A DNA stretch of 64,000 bases from Boesenbergia rotunda (taxonomy: Eukaryota; Streptophyta; Magnoliopsida; Zingiberales; Zingiberaceae): NCBI GenBank assembly GCA_024364735.1, contig JAGFNQ010005401.1, forward strand, positions 62,001 to 126,000, in the 5' to 3' direction. Positions 36,487 to 47,416 of the stretch are shown here, one piece after another; within the stretch, counting starts at the first letter, position 1; each line of letters begins with the position of its first letter. A program made the position numbers and the translations under genes. The notes under the pieces were generated by a model. It made no database searches, was not told the origin of the DNA, and saw only the letters and a list, made by a program, of their open reading frames with translations.

Positions 36487-37549
36487 TTTGTTCATGTCAG
36501 ACACGCAGTAATCATAAATATGGCAATTGCAGAACAATGCAAAGTCAACTAGTTATATGTTTCAGATTTGTGTAGCAACTGTAAGGCTGAATCTTTCAAG
36601 TTAGAAGCTTTAAACAAGTTAAATAAAGATAATGCTGCAGCAATGTTTTGAATAATTCTTCATGTTGTAAGTGGCTATTTATCAATCAAGTCTGCAAAAA
36701 TTTCCCTAACATGAGCTTGACAAATCTCATACTTGTGGTTTTGCATAGAAGTTCATCACATTGTCATGAATCGAAACAAGCACTATTAATGATCAGAAAG
36801 CTTACACCATCAAAGCATTTCTAGGAGCTGTTCTATGCAGATCAAATTTCCAGAGCTTCCTTAGTTTGAATCTCATCAATAACTACATCAGCAACCTCAC
36901 TTGTTGGATCAACCTGACTATCTGCGACTAACATAGTATTCTTTTGCTTACCAGCATAGGAAGACGGCAAGACGCCTTTGATTTCTTCTCCTTCTTAGAA
37001 TGATTTTCACTCTTAAACTCAACCTGATCGAATCTGACAGAATGGTATAATTCGCATCCTCTGATCCACCATTTTCCAAGTACTCAGATCGTGGTAGCAT
37101 CTTCTAAATCATTCTCCAATTTCAGGAAACCTTCATGAAAAGTAAACAAAATCTTACGGTTTACCTGTAGTCTCTCTGAAGCAGAAGCTGAATCGATAAG
37201 CTTTTTTGAAAATGTCAGCAGCAAGGTCATTTCTCCCCAGATTTCTGATCTTCGCTATTCGACTCCACCTGAGCTGCATCTTTCATCAGATCCAATAAGT
37301 CCCTTCGATTCTCCAGTAATCATTCGAATGCATTTACTTTGATACCATGGACAAACGCCGACGCCCTTTCGGCAGACGTCTCCAGTGCTGAGGATAATAG
37401 AGAGAGATTACTTCTCTGGCACCGACACAGGCGGCAGTGTTTAAGAAATTGGCGGCGTTGCCGGGACGCACCAGTGGAAAAAAAAAAAATTAACAAGGTT
37501 TTCCAACTTCGGACAACCAAACCGATTTCATGAAAGTTTTTCACCTGCT
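36487..37549. other. Downstream flank of the kinase gene, unassigned
   Basis: Contains the kinase 3' UTR. At 36800-37350 the minus strand shows short open pieces (e.g. LLENRRDLLDLMKDAAQVES) and a Met-type TGGTATCAAAG near 37350, so a decayed element or host gene fragment is possible. A CGGGACGCACCAGTG string at 37457 recurs at 40622. I cannot identify it. Confidence 0.35.
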
Positions 37550-37779
37550 ACCAGAGTAAATCAGGAAGTATTCGCGATAGACGGTCTAAAAGTCTAGCGT
37601 CCCAAGATGCCAGGGTAAATCGAGAAGCGCTCACGGTGGACGGTCTAGAAGCCCAGCATCCTAGAATTCGCGCCCCATTTGGAGGAAAAATTCCTGTAAA
37701 TATGCTATAGCTGGGGATCGAACCACGGTTGTCTAGGATAGCGACTAATTGTCCTACCACTGCACCATAACCCCGGAGG
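37550..37779 (-). mobile_element. tRNA-derived SINE-like copy 1
   Basis: Minus strand 5' end GGGGTTATGGTGCAGTGG (A-box like), then GGTTCGATCCC (B box) ~45 nt later, a pol III promoter layout. The body contains a twice-repeated AGACCGTC...GATTTAC block. Its 5' end abuts the hAT target site. Boundaries at the 3' side are approximate. Confidence 0.5.
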
Positions 37780-37787
37780 CGGGACGC
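37780..37787. repeat. hAT target-site duplication CGGGACGC (left)
   Basis: Eight bp, repeated at 40622-40629, directly flanking the element ends. Confidence 0.85.
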
Positions 37788-38062
37788 TGACCCGACCCCG
37801 GGCCGGGTCCAGCCCGGACCCGACCCGGAACCGGCCCGGGTCAACGGGCCGGTTGACCCGGTTCGTCGGGCTGGTTCCGGTTCCGGTTCCGGTTCCAGGC
37901 CCCCGGAACCGTGAACCGGCGGTTTCACGTGTTCCAACAGCACTGAACCGCCGGTTCAGTGCCGTTGGACAGTTTTGATTTTTTTTTTTTTTGGACGGAT
38001 GAGATCATTTGACCGTTTTTTGATCAATGGCTACGATTTAGTGACCGTTATGATCCGAACTC

Positions 38063-38070
38063 TATAAATA
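38063..38070 (+). promoter_or_regulatory. TATA box of the hAT transposase gene
   Basis: TATAAATA, 107 bp before the ATG at 38170 and inside the transposon. Confidence 0.6.
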
Positions 38071-38169
38071 GGGAGTTCATTTCATCATTTTTACTCACAA
38101 AACAACTTCTCTTCTCTCAATCTCTCATTCTCAACTCTCAACTTCTCTCCGCGTTCTTCATCGACGATA

Positions 38170-40296
38170 ATGGAAGGAGGTCACGGAGCTTCATCATCTC
38201 GATCTCGGAGGGGAAAAGAAATTGCATACGAGGATCCCAACCTTCAAATTCAATCTACCGATGATGAGACCGAGGCTCAGCCCCAACGCCCTCCGATCCC
38301 CGAAACGCAAGGAAGTACCGATGCGATTACTTCTAAGGTTCGGGATAATCCTCCTTTAAAATCGTCTATTTTCACTAAACATTTTGAGAAGGTCACACTT
38401 CCGTCGGGAGAAATGCGTGCAAAATGCAAGCATTGTAATGCTTCCTACAAATTCCAAGCCGACGGCGGCTATGGGTCGTTCAAACGACATGTAGAAACGA
38501 AGCACCCGACGGAATATGAGCTTGACCGCTCTCAAACACAATTATCTAGATTTTCTTGCGGTAGTAGTACTGATTCTGGTTTATTTTTATATTCAGATAA
38601 TAAATTAAGAGAATCATTAGCTAAATTTGTTTCCGTAGAACATCTTTCTTTTAGTTTTGGAGCTAAATGCACATTTGAAGATTTGTGTAAAGAATCTCTT
38701 AATCCTGCTGCTAAACGTGTACCTAGGACTACACTAACTCGTACAATTAAAAGATTAGTAAAACAAGGAAAAAAGAATTTAATTGAAGAATTTAATAAAT
38801 TAAATAATAAAGTTTCTTTATGTTCCGATATTTGGAGTGATCATTGGCAAACTCATTCTTATATGGGTATAACATGTCATTAGATTAATAACTCTTGGAT
38901 CCTTCAAAAGAGATTATTAGCTTATAGAGTTTTTGATGAATCACACACTACTCATAACATTGCACAATTATTACACATAGTTTTAGAAGAATATGGATTG
39001 ACTCATCAAATATTTTCAATATCATTAGACAATGCTAATTCTAATACCGCTTCAATAGATGAATTAAAATTTATTTGTCAACCTGTCATTGGTGGTTTAT
39101 TTTTTCATATTCGTTGTGTATGCCATATTTTAAACTTATGTGTTCAAGATGGATTAAAACTTTTACAAAATTATATTCAACTAATTAGAACCGCAATTTC
39201 ATACTTATGGTCTTATCCATCTATGATGAAACAATGGGGTAGATTTTGTAAAGCTAATGGAATGCGACCAAAAAAATTTCCACGTGATGTTCTAACACGT
39301 TGGAATTCAACATATCAATTATTACAAGATTCTTTTCAATATAAAGATTTATTATGTTTATTTTTTGCACAAAATAGTAATACTAATATATATTTATTTT
39401 CACAACAATGGAATATTTGTAGTAGTATTTGTGAAATTTTAAAAGTTTTTAACGATGCAACTGAACAACTTTCTGGTGTTTATTATCCTACTGCTCATTT
39501 AATTTTAGTAAATTTTTGTAGTATAGTATTAATATTAAATAAACATGTAAATGATGAAGCTTTAACTTTATGTATAATAGCTATGAAAACTAAATGGGAA
39601 AAATATTTTTATTTAATTCTTGAAATTTATTTAATTGCATTTGCTTTAGATCCTAGATTTAAATTAGAAGTTTTACAAGAAATGTTAACTTTATATTATG
39701 ACGCATTAATTCCTATTAAGGATTCTTCCTCTCCGGATCCAGCTACTATTGTATATAATATTAAAAATTATTTATATGATTTTTATAATCAATATTATGT
39801 TAAATATGGAACACAAACTAATATTTCTGAAACACAACAACCTACTACTACTAATTTAAAACTTACAAAAGCCCAACTTTTATTAAAAGAACGGACGAAA
39901 CGTCTACGAGGATCCTCAAGTTCCACACAGGAACTTGAGAATTATTTTACGACTTCTTTTGATTTTAATGAAGAAGATAGCGATGACTTCAACATCTTGA
40001 AGTGGTGGTCACAGAAGGCTCAAAGCTTTCTCGTTCTCTCCGTGATCGTAAAAGAAATTTTAGCTTCTCCAGTGTCGACTGTTGCTATGGAGCAGACGTT
40101 CAGTGCCGGCGGCAACATATTAGATGAACGACGATCAACCATGTCTCCCGACTCATTGGAAGCTCAAGCATTACTTGATGATTAGACCAGAGCCGAGAAG
40201 CGAATCCAAGGAATGCAACTTTCAGAAGACGAAGCCAAAGAATTTGATACCGAAGGAACAAATACAACGAGAACGGGAGGAAATGCAAGTGAGTGA
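38170..40296 (+). pseudogene. hAT transposase with two in-frame TAG codons
   Basis: One frame of 709 codons from ATG 38170 to TGA 40294-40296. It has a BED-type zinc finger (~residues 68-115; CKHC then HVETKH), a central RNase H-like catalytic region (e.g. SLDNANSN, LTRWNSTY), an acidic stretch and the hAT C-terminal dimerisation block (FNILKWW, PVSTVAMEQTFSAGG). TAG at 38881-38883 and 40183-40185 interrupt it at places where relatives have Trp, so each is likely TGG to TAG. Otherwise there is no frameshift, so inactivation looks recent. Length fits full-size plant BED-hAT transposases. Confidence 0.85.
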
Positions 40297-40621
40297 GAAA
40301 TGTAAAAATGTAAAAGGGTAAAAATGTAAAAGAACTACGTGGGCTTTGATTCCCCTATACCCTAAGGGGATACGTAGGCAACTTATATAAGTGCAAGCCC
40401 TTTTTTAATAAAATTTATTTTTTTTATTTTTATTTTTAATTTTTTTAATATAATAATCTTGAACCGTGCCGAACCGTGGCGAACCGTGAACCGGACCGTG
40501 AACCGGCGGTTCCGAACCGTGAATCGTAACCGTCTTGGGCGGTTAAGGTTAAGGGTCGACCTCCCACGAACCGTCGAACCGGCGGTTCCAAACCGTCGGT
40601 TCCGAACCGTGATCGGGTCTA

Positions 40622-40629
40622 CGGGACGC
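40622..40629. repeat. hAT target-site duplication CGGGACGC (right)
   Basis: Identical to 37780-37787. Confidence 0.85.
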
Positions 40630-40649
40630 ACCAGTGAGCGACGATGTGA

Positions 40650-40880
40650 TGAGGAGACAGGAGCATTAATCAGGTCAGGTAAATCCGGAAGTTTTCTATT
40701 GTCTGTAAGTAAATCGGATTCGCACTAAGCGGATAAAAAACCCAACACATCCCACTGTTATGTTCCCCGTTGGAGAAAAAAATTCTATAAAATTCATTGT
40801 AATTGAAGATCGAACGATCGATATTTAGGAAATAACCAGTCGATTTTCTACTGGACCATAACCCGAAGGGAGATGAGGAA
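40650..40880 (-). mobile_element. tRNA-derived SINE-like copy 2 (decayed)
   Basis: Minus strand starts CGGGTTATGGTCCAGTAG (A-box like, cf. copy 1), with CGTTCGATCTTC as a B box, and two GATTTAC blocks in the body as in copy 1. Diverged, approximate ends. Confidence 0.4.
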
Positions 40881-42305
40881 TCGCTCTTCCGCTGGACTAT
40901 AAAAGAGAAGGTCGGTCCGATCGACAAATTAAGGATCAATGAATCGGAAAAAATTTAAAATCGCAATCGTTAACCAGTTTAGGCGTCAAAACCTTAAGAA
41001 AATATTTGCTTATTTGGATAAGACGATATTATTTATTATAAAATATATATAATATTATTAATTTTGTTCAAAAAAAAATATGAAATGGGACATAAAATTT
41101 AGGCGAATGATGTTTGATTTAAATTATATGATAATCTAATTTTTCAAATTAACTAAAAACATGATCGGTTCAAATTTATTAATCTTGAGTTATCTTTTCG
41201 TTCCTATAAAAATTTGCTATGGACCATTAAAATTAATCGTGGATTCAATATCACAAATAGTTCAAAGAGACATGACATGTCTATGGTTCGTAAGAATTAG
41301 AATTATAAATAAATTAAATATTCATGAACAAATTTAATATTCAACTAATAAAAATTTATTTATATTTATTTAATATATAAAATTAATTAAATAAATAATA
41401 TTAAATAACTAATTAAACTAAACAAATAAATTTAAACACTTTATGTTTAACTTATTATATTCGTAAATAATATTCATGAACAATTCATAAATAATATTCA
41501 TGAATAATATTTATAAATTATGTTCATCCATAAAACTCTCGTATCAAATAAATAAAAAAGTTCAAAATAAACAAATATATCAATAATCAATCAAATAAAC
41601 TAATTTAAAAAAAAATCAAATAATGAATTGAAAGTTTGATAAACGAAAAAATCATTTCAATCTCATTTCAAACTCCGTTTGACATGGTTATTTTATCCAA
41701 CAAAACTTGAATACCACAAAACAAACATAACTCGACTTAATTAATTTATTTAAAACCCTAATGAGAACCTATCCTACCTCTTTAGTCTTTTCCATACCCC
41801 CAGCAATAGCCAAGACCTTATGGAGTAGCCTAGTCACAATGACTTGACCTAAGCTCGCAAGGAGGCCATGAGCTTGCACAGTAGCCTAGTCACGGGTTCG
41901 TGAGGTCGTGAGCTCAACCAAACCATAATCACACAAGCTCACAGGCCAGTCAGGAGCTGGCCATTGCATTTTTTTTATTTTACATCAAATAAACTAAAGG
42001 GCCTTCTTGGAGGTGAAAAGGAGCATAAATTCATCTAGTATTAGTTTTTGATAGTAAAAGACGAATCGCTCGCACTCAGTATCCCCATCAATCCATCTCA
42101 AGACCAACACGAAAAAGATAAATCACGTAGACTACTAGCTCAGATGTTGTGACTAGCGCGGAGACAAAAATAAATAGAATCCAATATCAATTCTTGGTGC
42201 AACATCAGATTGACTTAACATACATACAATCTAAAAAATTCCAACTCAAGTTTCACTAGGTTACAATAATCTGACTGCATTAAAATGTACATGCAAAGTT
42301 TGTCC
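40881..42305. other. AT-rich intergenic DNA
   Basis: Long A/T runs at 41020-41650 and a short GC-richer patch at 41800-41960 with repeated TAGCCTAGTCAC. I see no gene, element end or RNA. Confidence 0.5.
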
Positions 42306-42510
42306 TCAATCAGCGTCTTCAATCTCTTCGTCCTCCGGCACACCTCGAAGATACAAAACATTGTTGCACCTGAAAAATGAAAACAAAATTAATAAATAAT
42401 AATAATAATAATAAAGTTCATGGAAGAAAATTTTGAAAAGTCTACCTTATAAGAATCTCTCCTAGGTTTCCAGTAAATTGGCCGTCAATGAATTCTTCAG
42501 TGTTGGCCAA
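42306..42510 (-). CDS. SmF: Sm protein F, last two exons (partial)
   Basis: Exons 42446-42510 and 42306-42369, minus strand; the intron 42370-42445 has GT...AG ends. Together they encode LANTEEFIDGQF, then GNLGEILIR joined across the intron to CNNVLYLRGV and an acidic tail ending EDAD before TGA (42306-42308). This is the Sm2 motif and C-terminus of SmF, one of the seven core proteins of the spliceosomal U snRNPs; plant SmF is ~88 residues and this is the last 42. The exon starts in phase 0 after an acceptor CTGTAG. The upstream exons (Sm1 motif) are not found up to 44170. Either they lie beyond the insertions or this is a truncated copy. No stop or shift is seen in the part present. Confidence 0.8.
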
Positions 42511-43030
42511 CTACAGTGACAGAATTGGAAGCAATCAAAGTGAGATAAAAAAGAGCAATTCATTGAATCATGAAATAAACTCGAGGCCATTGTGGCATGG
42601 CTTTTGAAATAAAGGATTAGATTTTTAAGTTACTTCCAAGTTGATTTGGAAATAAACTTAAATGGTGAAAAATGATAATATTAAATATCAACTTTGAAAA
42701 ATGTCGGGTCGAGGTGAACCGACAAGAGAGAGGATGAATTACCATCGTAAAATAAAATTAAATCTTTTGTGTGATCTCATAAAGAATTCAAATTAGTTAT
42801 AATAATTAGTTTAAAACAAACATAAACAAATTAAACTAGTAAAAGGCTAAGACACAAAATTTACTTGGTTGCAACCTAGGTGGTTAATAATCCAAGACGA
42901 CTGAAACTCACTATCAAAACCTTCTTCTGACGGAAAAGTCTTTTACAGACTTTGAAACACAAGATAGAAGAAAACTAAAAAATGAATTGTATGCAGCTGA
43001 TGGATGAATTGAAACTGAGCTCTAGGAGCC

Positions 43031-43039
43031 TATTTATAA
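43031..43039 (-). promoter_or_regulatory. TATA box of the solo LTR
   Basis: Minus strand TTATAAATA, at the expected boundary of U3. Confidence 0.5.
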
Positions 43040-43072
43040 CCCCGGACAAACTTATCCGTTTGCTGACGTGGC

Positions 43073-43262
43073 AATACTAGGGCGCCCGAGTGCTCCAGGG
43101 CGCCTAGCACATGGCCTGAATGTTATTCGTTACGCAATGGTCGCAAATGATAGATTGACTGATAAGTATGGACTATCGGGGGCCTGTATGCACAGGGGCG
43201 CTCGAGTGCTCAAGCACCCGAGATCCCGGGTGCCCGTATTCATACAGGCGCCCGAGAAGCCT
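43073..43262 (-). repeat. GC-rich palindrome cluster in the solo LTR
   Basis: GGGCGCCCGAG, AGGGCGCCT, GGGCGCTCGAG, CAAGCACCCGAG, ATCCCGGGT and AGGCGCCCGAG, upstream of the TATA box on the LTR's own strand, in otherwise AT-rich surroundings. Confidence 0.65.
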
Positions 43263-43629
43263 TTGGTCAGCAGCTTGCTAACTAAATTTCAGCGGGTCTT
43301 CTTTGGGTGATTTCTGACCAACCGGAGTTAGGCTCACCCGAACCCGACTCCGGCCTTACGCCCCTCGGCCGTCCTTTTTTTCGACTTCTCGTCCTTCGGA
43401 CATTGCACACGTTCTTCTCGCTCTACCGATGTACTTTTCCGTAGCTTCCGCGTCCTTCGGATGCACCGAGCCCGTCCACTCATTTCCCCGTGCAATCCTT
43501 CTCGTCTACTGCGTCTTACGCTCGACTTCCTCCGCTCTTAAATTCCTGCACACTTAGACAGAGGGATCAAAACTATCATGACCTAATTTAACTTGGTTGA
43601 TCACATCAAAACTAATCAGGACACCAACA

Positions 43630-44170
43630 AAAAGAACCCAAAATGACTATCTTAAATGGGAAGGGGATCAAACATCAAACTGATTATCATAGGTTGGGAG
43701 AGACTTGAATATCTTAGCTTTCATTCGAAAATCACATTGAAAGCTCTTGGCTGGGTAGCAAAGCAACCTTTATTTGTTCCACTTTCCTGGACAGTGAACT
43801 TGCACGTGAAGAGAACTCTTCTATCACATAGCATTTCCTCTGGTGGCATAAATGCACCCCCTCCACCCATTGTATTAGAGTGATCTGAGAAGAACAATTA
43901 GGGTCATGTTTGATCTTTTCTACAAAGCCAACAGACGAAATATTTTATTTCAGGTCAGCTTTCTGCTGCAATCACTTCAATCTACCCCCTTCTATGAAAA
44001 GCTGTAATACCAGGTCAGCTTTCTGCTGTAATCACTTCGATCTACCCCCTCTATGAAAAGCTGTAATATCGCCTCGAGGAATTCCTCCTAGCGGACTTCC
44101 CAGTAGAAGTGAAATGTCCGAGTGTTGTCCCCTCGTCGGTCAACACGCACCCGAAAGGAACGAACTATTC
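43630..44170. other. Unassigned segment before the viral block
   Basis: Holds a 60-bp tandem duplication (below). 43656-43883 is open on both strands, but neither product is recognised. 44070-44170 is GC-richer and not matched by any other viral block here. Confidence 0.4.
43951..44069. repeat. 60-bp tandem duplication
   Basis: CAGGTCAGCTTTCTGCTG begins both 43951-44010 and 44011-44069; three or four differences between copies. Confidence 0.85.
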
Positions 44171-45457
44171 TGCACCTCATGAATATATTACTCCAAGAAG
44201 AAGACAAAGAGGAAGATTAATGGCCGGTTACACTTCATAAAGATAATCCATTTATATCCAGAACACGAGACTTTTATGATGATCCTTTCAGAAAATTACT
44301 AGAAGGACGGATCTCGGTGAATGAATATTGTGGAGAACAACGAATAGAACAGCAACAGCGAAATATTCGCCCCCCACGGCGTCTCTCTGAACACCTATAT
44401 ATGCTTTCTGATGATGAATGGATAAATCCATTTGCGGAAGGAGGTGGGGAGTCCTACTATTCTTCTTCCTCCGAGGACTTCCAGTCCATAGCTACTAATC
44501 TTGATGATTTTAATTTTGAAGATTTCAAGGAATATGTGGTCACACTTGATGAAGACGCTAAGATGGATTATCCAACCCAAAGGCCCAATGAAAGTCTTTT
44601 GGCTTCAACATCAGCCATCTCCAACTATAATCCACCATCGGATTCTATTATGGGACCACCTCAGTATGCGCCAACAACTATTAAAAGAGAGGAACCCAAT
44701 GTATATAATGATCCCGGATACTATGGCGCAAGAATTGGAAAGCTTCAGAAGATGTATAACAATGAAGCTTAGACACTACCATCAGCGCAGCAGCAAACAG
44801 GTGTCATGTTGGTTCTCCCTGATAATATTGGCTTATATCATGATGTCATCTCCGGGTGGGAATCAATCACTACCAATGTTGTGGACTCAAAGATCTAGAG
44901 TGACAACAGAACTAAAGTACAGTACATTGAAAATCTCTTGGGAGAAACGGAGAAAAAGACCGTCATCCAATGGAGGATGATGTTCCCAGATCAGTATGAT
45001 AAGCTGGTCGAAATGGCGGATGAGACTCAAAATATGTTGACACAAATCCGTAGAATAATCACCCTAGAGGATCCAGCCTCAGGCTCAACAGTAGAGGAAA
45101 ATCAGGCATATTTGGATCTCGAAAGACTGGTATGTCCTAATACAAAAGGTTTAATTTCCTATATGAATGAATACAAGGTATTGGCAGCAAAGACAGGACG
45201 AATGTTCGTAAACGAGGAACTCTCTAGCAAATTCTATAGAAAAATGCCTCCTCTTATTGGCAGCCACCTTGAAAAGAAATTCCAAGAAAAGCATCAAGGA
45301 AATACAATTGGTGTACTACCCAGAATACACCACGCATACCAAGAGCTAATGGAAATGTGCAAACAGACATCTCTTCAAAGAAGTCTAAAAGACCTGCAGT
45401 TCTGTTCACAGATCCCTCTGCCCCCCATTATCACCTACCAACTAGGAAGTTCGGTCT
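44171..45457 (+). pseudogene. Badnavirus ORF3 fragment: coat-protein region
   Basis: Opens with a DNPF...RTRD-like stretch and an acidic Ser-rich segment. The frame of 44317-44772 continues past a TAG at 44770-44772 and another near 44900, and matches the conserved GETEKKT...QWRMMFP block of badnavirus coat proteins (the capsid subunit). The open part 44938-45459 ends in a premature stop, with a shift into the next frame before the zinc knuckle. Confidence 0.8.
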
Positions 45458-45815
45458 AAGGAAGGCAAAGTCATACAAAGGAAAACCCCACAAGTCCCAT
45501 GTGAGGGTTATAAAGAAGAAATATCAGAATGACGATTCAAAGGTACGCAAATGTAAATATTTTATTTATGGCGAAGAAGGTCATTTTACGCGAGAATGTA
45601 GGAATAAAGTAGGCAACAAGGAGCGAGTTGCAATGTTAAGCAAACTCGAACTGACAGAAGACTATGACATAGTATCAGTGGACCCTGAAGAAACAAATAG
45701 CGACGCAATTTACAGCATTTCGAAAGGAGAGCATGATACAGAGCAATATTGCAGTATGGTAACAAGTTCCTTACCTGAAACTTTTTTTGTGCTAATAGGG
45801 GAAACCCAAGGATGA
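45430..45815 (+). pseudogene. Badnavirus ORF3 fragment: zinc knuckle region, two Cys lost
   Basis: Encodes the RNA-binding CxCx2Cx4Hx4C site at the end of the coat protein, but the second and third Cys are Tyr (TGT to TAT): CKYFIYGEEGHFTREC. An acidic stretch follows, ending in TGA at 45813-45815, where the block-3 copy has a Trp codon. Confidence 0.8.
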
Positions 45816-45902
45816 CAGGTTCAGGTAGACATACCAGAGGAGCAATATATTTGCGATCATGAATGACAGCTAAATCAAGAGATAAACTCTCAGTTTATCA
45901 AG

Positions 45903-45998
45903 TGTGCCTTTTGTAAAAGAACTACAAGTCAGAGATCGAGAGGCCACTGCTTAAATTGCAAATTGACGGCATGCACTCTATGCGTAGGAAGTTATCTA
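45903..45998 (+). pseudogene. Badnavirus-specific Cys motif
   Basis: C-x2-C (CAFC), 11 residues, C-x2-C (CLNC), 4 residues, C-x2-C (CTLC). All six Cys are present. This spacing separates badnaviruses from other caulimovirids. Confidence 0.85.
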
Positions 45999-46125
45999 AA
46001 GATATCTCTAAAACCATCACCACCACCAATGGTACAGTATGATGATAGGAATTTGATTTCGGAACTAATTAATTAAACTTAGTACCTGATGGCAAAAAAC
46101 AAGAGATTAAAGGAAGAGTTACTCA

Positions 46126-46207
46126 GAGTGCTTAAATGAAATCAAGAATTAGAAGATAAGCTGTCTGAGTGCTTAAATGAAATCAAGAATTAGAAGATAA
46201 GCTGTCT
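46126..46207 (+). repeat. 41-bp tandem duplication inside viral block 1
   Basis: GAGTGCTTAAATGAAATCAA begins both 46126-46166 and 46167-46207. Block 3 (inverted) has a single copy, so the duplication is private to block 1. Confidence 0.85.
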
Positions 46208-46329
46208 GAGGAATTGATGGAAGATTTGCAACAATTATCGCTTAAAGATTTTCAGGAGGAAAAAGAGCAAGTATCTAGAGGAGCAAGTAGTATCCAAGAT
46301 TACAGATGGACAAGTATCTCAGAGAAGTA

Positions 46330-46931
46330 GACTCGACCGTCTATATAATATCAAAGTAAATTTTGAAATACCAGATGTTCCACCTTTCAGTGTAAATGCA
46401 ATATTGGATACCGAGGCAACCTCTTGCTGCATCGATACCAGATCAATCCCAAGTAAGGCTATTGAACACAACTCGTATACTATAATGATTAATGGTGTCA
46501 ATTCCCAACAGGAGGCTAAGATGAAGCTAAAGATAGGACAGATGATGATTGGTGAAAACAAGTTCAGGATCTCATTTACTTATGCCTTAGAAATGATTCT
46601 GGGGAGAGGTATTCAAATGGTACTGGGTTGTAACGTTATACGCGGCATGCAGGGAGGTGTTAGAATTGAAGACAACACTATTACTTTTTACAAGAATATC
46701 ATCACAATTGCTACAAATCAGAGCACCGCAATAGCAATTGAAGAGCTTGGACTTGAGGAAATAGAATACATCGAACTACACGAAGTATATTTTGCTGGTA
46801 CAATTTCTAACCAGAATATTCTAGCCAAGCATGGTTATTTGCTTAACAAGCTTAAGGAGCAAGGGTATATTGGGGAAAACCCCCTCCAGCATTGGTTTTC
46901 TTCAGATTGCCATGGACCCTACTTCTATTGA
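46330..46931 (+). pseudogene. Badnavirus ORF3 fragment: aspartic protease and RT start
   Basis: The protease active site reads D-T-E (GAT ACC GAG, 46407-46415) where the retroviral-type triad needs D-T/S-G, so the enzyme would be inactive. The conserved ILGRGIQMVLGCN-like block follows. The frame then enters the RT N-terminus and shifts near 46900. Confidence 0.8.
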
Positions 46932-47358
46932 ATGGATGACATTCATTTGCCCATCTGGATTATTTGAATGGTTTGTTATGCCATTCGGCTTGAAAAATGC
47001 GCCCGCTGTGTTTCAACGAAAAATGAATCAATGTTTTCAAGGTACGGAAAATTTTATTTCGATATATATTGATGATATCCTAGTGTTTTCCAATACAGAA
47101 CGAGAACATATCAAGCATCTAGAAATTATGCTCAACATTTGTGAGAAGCATGGACTGATACTCTCTCCAACTAGGTGCAAAATCGGAGTACCAAAGATTG
47201 AATTCCTTGGTGCAAAAATTGGTGAAGGCAAGCTTAAATTACAACCCCGTATCATAAAGAAGATAACTGAATTCAAGGATGAGCAGTTAAAGAAAAAAAA
47301 AAGGACTACGATCTTGGTTAGGCATTCTAAACAATGCTCGCACAAATATTATACCTAG
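46910..47358 (+). pseudogene. Badnavirus ORF3 fragment: reverse transcriptase
   Basis: Contains the fingers/palm blocks (MPFGLKNAPAVFQ) and the catalytic YIDD box near 47065-47080 with both Asp. Between the RT start and the palm part a stretch present in functional badnaviruses is missing. The frame shifts after an A-rich run near 47295. Confidence 0.85.
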
Positions 47359-47416
47359 CCTATGTTCTAAGCTAGGACCCCTCTATGAGAAGACGTCACC
47401 CCATGGTGAAAAAAGA

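Larger units (their letters stand above)
37788..40621 (+). mobile_element. hAT DNA transposon
   Basis: 2834 bp between 8-bp duplications. Ends are imperfect inverted repeats (left TGACCCGACC; right end reversed TAGACCCGATC). Both subterminal regions (37800-37970, 40450-40610) are crowded with GAACCG/CGGTTC words, as expected for transposase binding. It carries one broken transposase gene. It inserted next to a SINE-like copy. Confidence 0.9.
42702..43629 (-). repeat. Solo Copia LTR
   Basis: 928 bp; minus strand TGTTGGTGTCCTGATTAG...CCGACA, a typical Copia LTR start followed by TTTTGATGTGATCAACC. Flanks are AAAAA (left) and AAAAG (right), a possible imperfect target duplication. No primer site or internal region follows, so solo. 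It lies 191 bp upstream of the SmF exons. Confidence 0.75.

Noticed and set aside
37321..37360. TGGTATCAAAG as a primer site of another element
   Set aside because: A match on the minus strand, but no LTR end is found beside it, so one short motif is not enough.
43656..43883. 75-codon plus-strand ORF beside the solo LTR
   Set aside because: No recognisable domain, no splice or promoter context, and the opposite strand is equally open.
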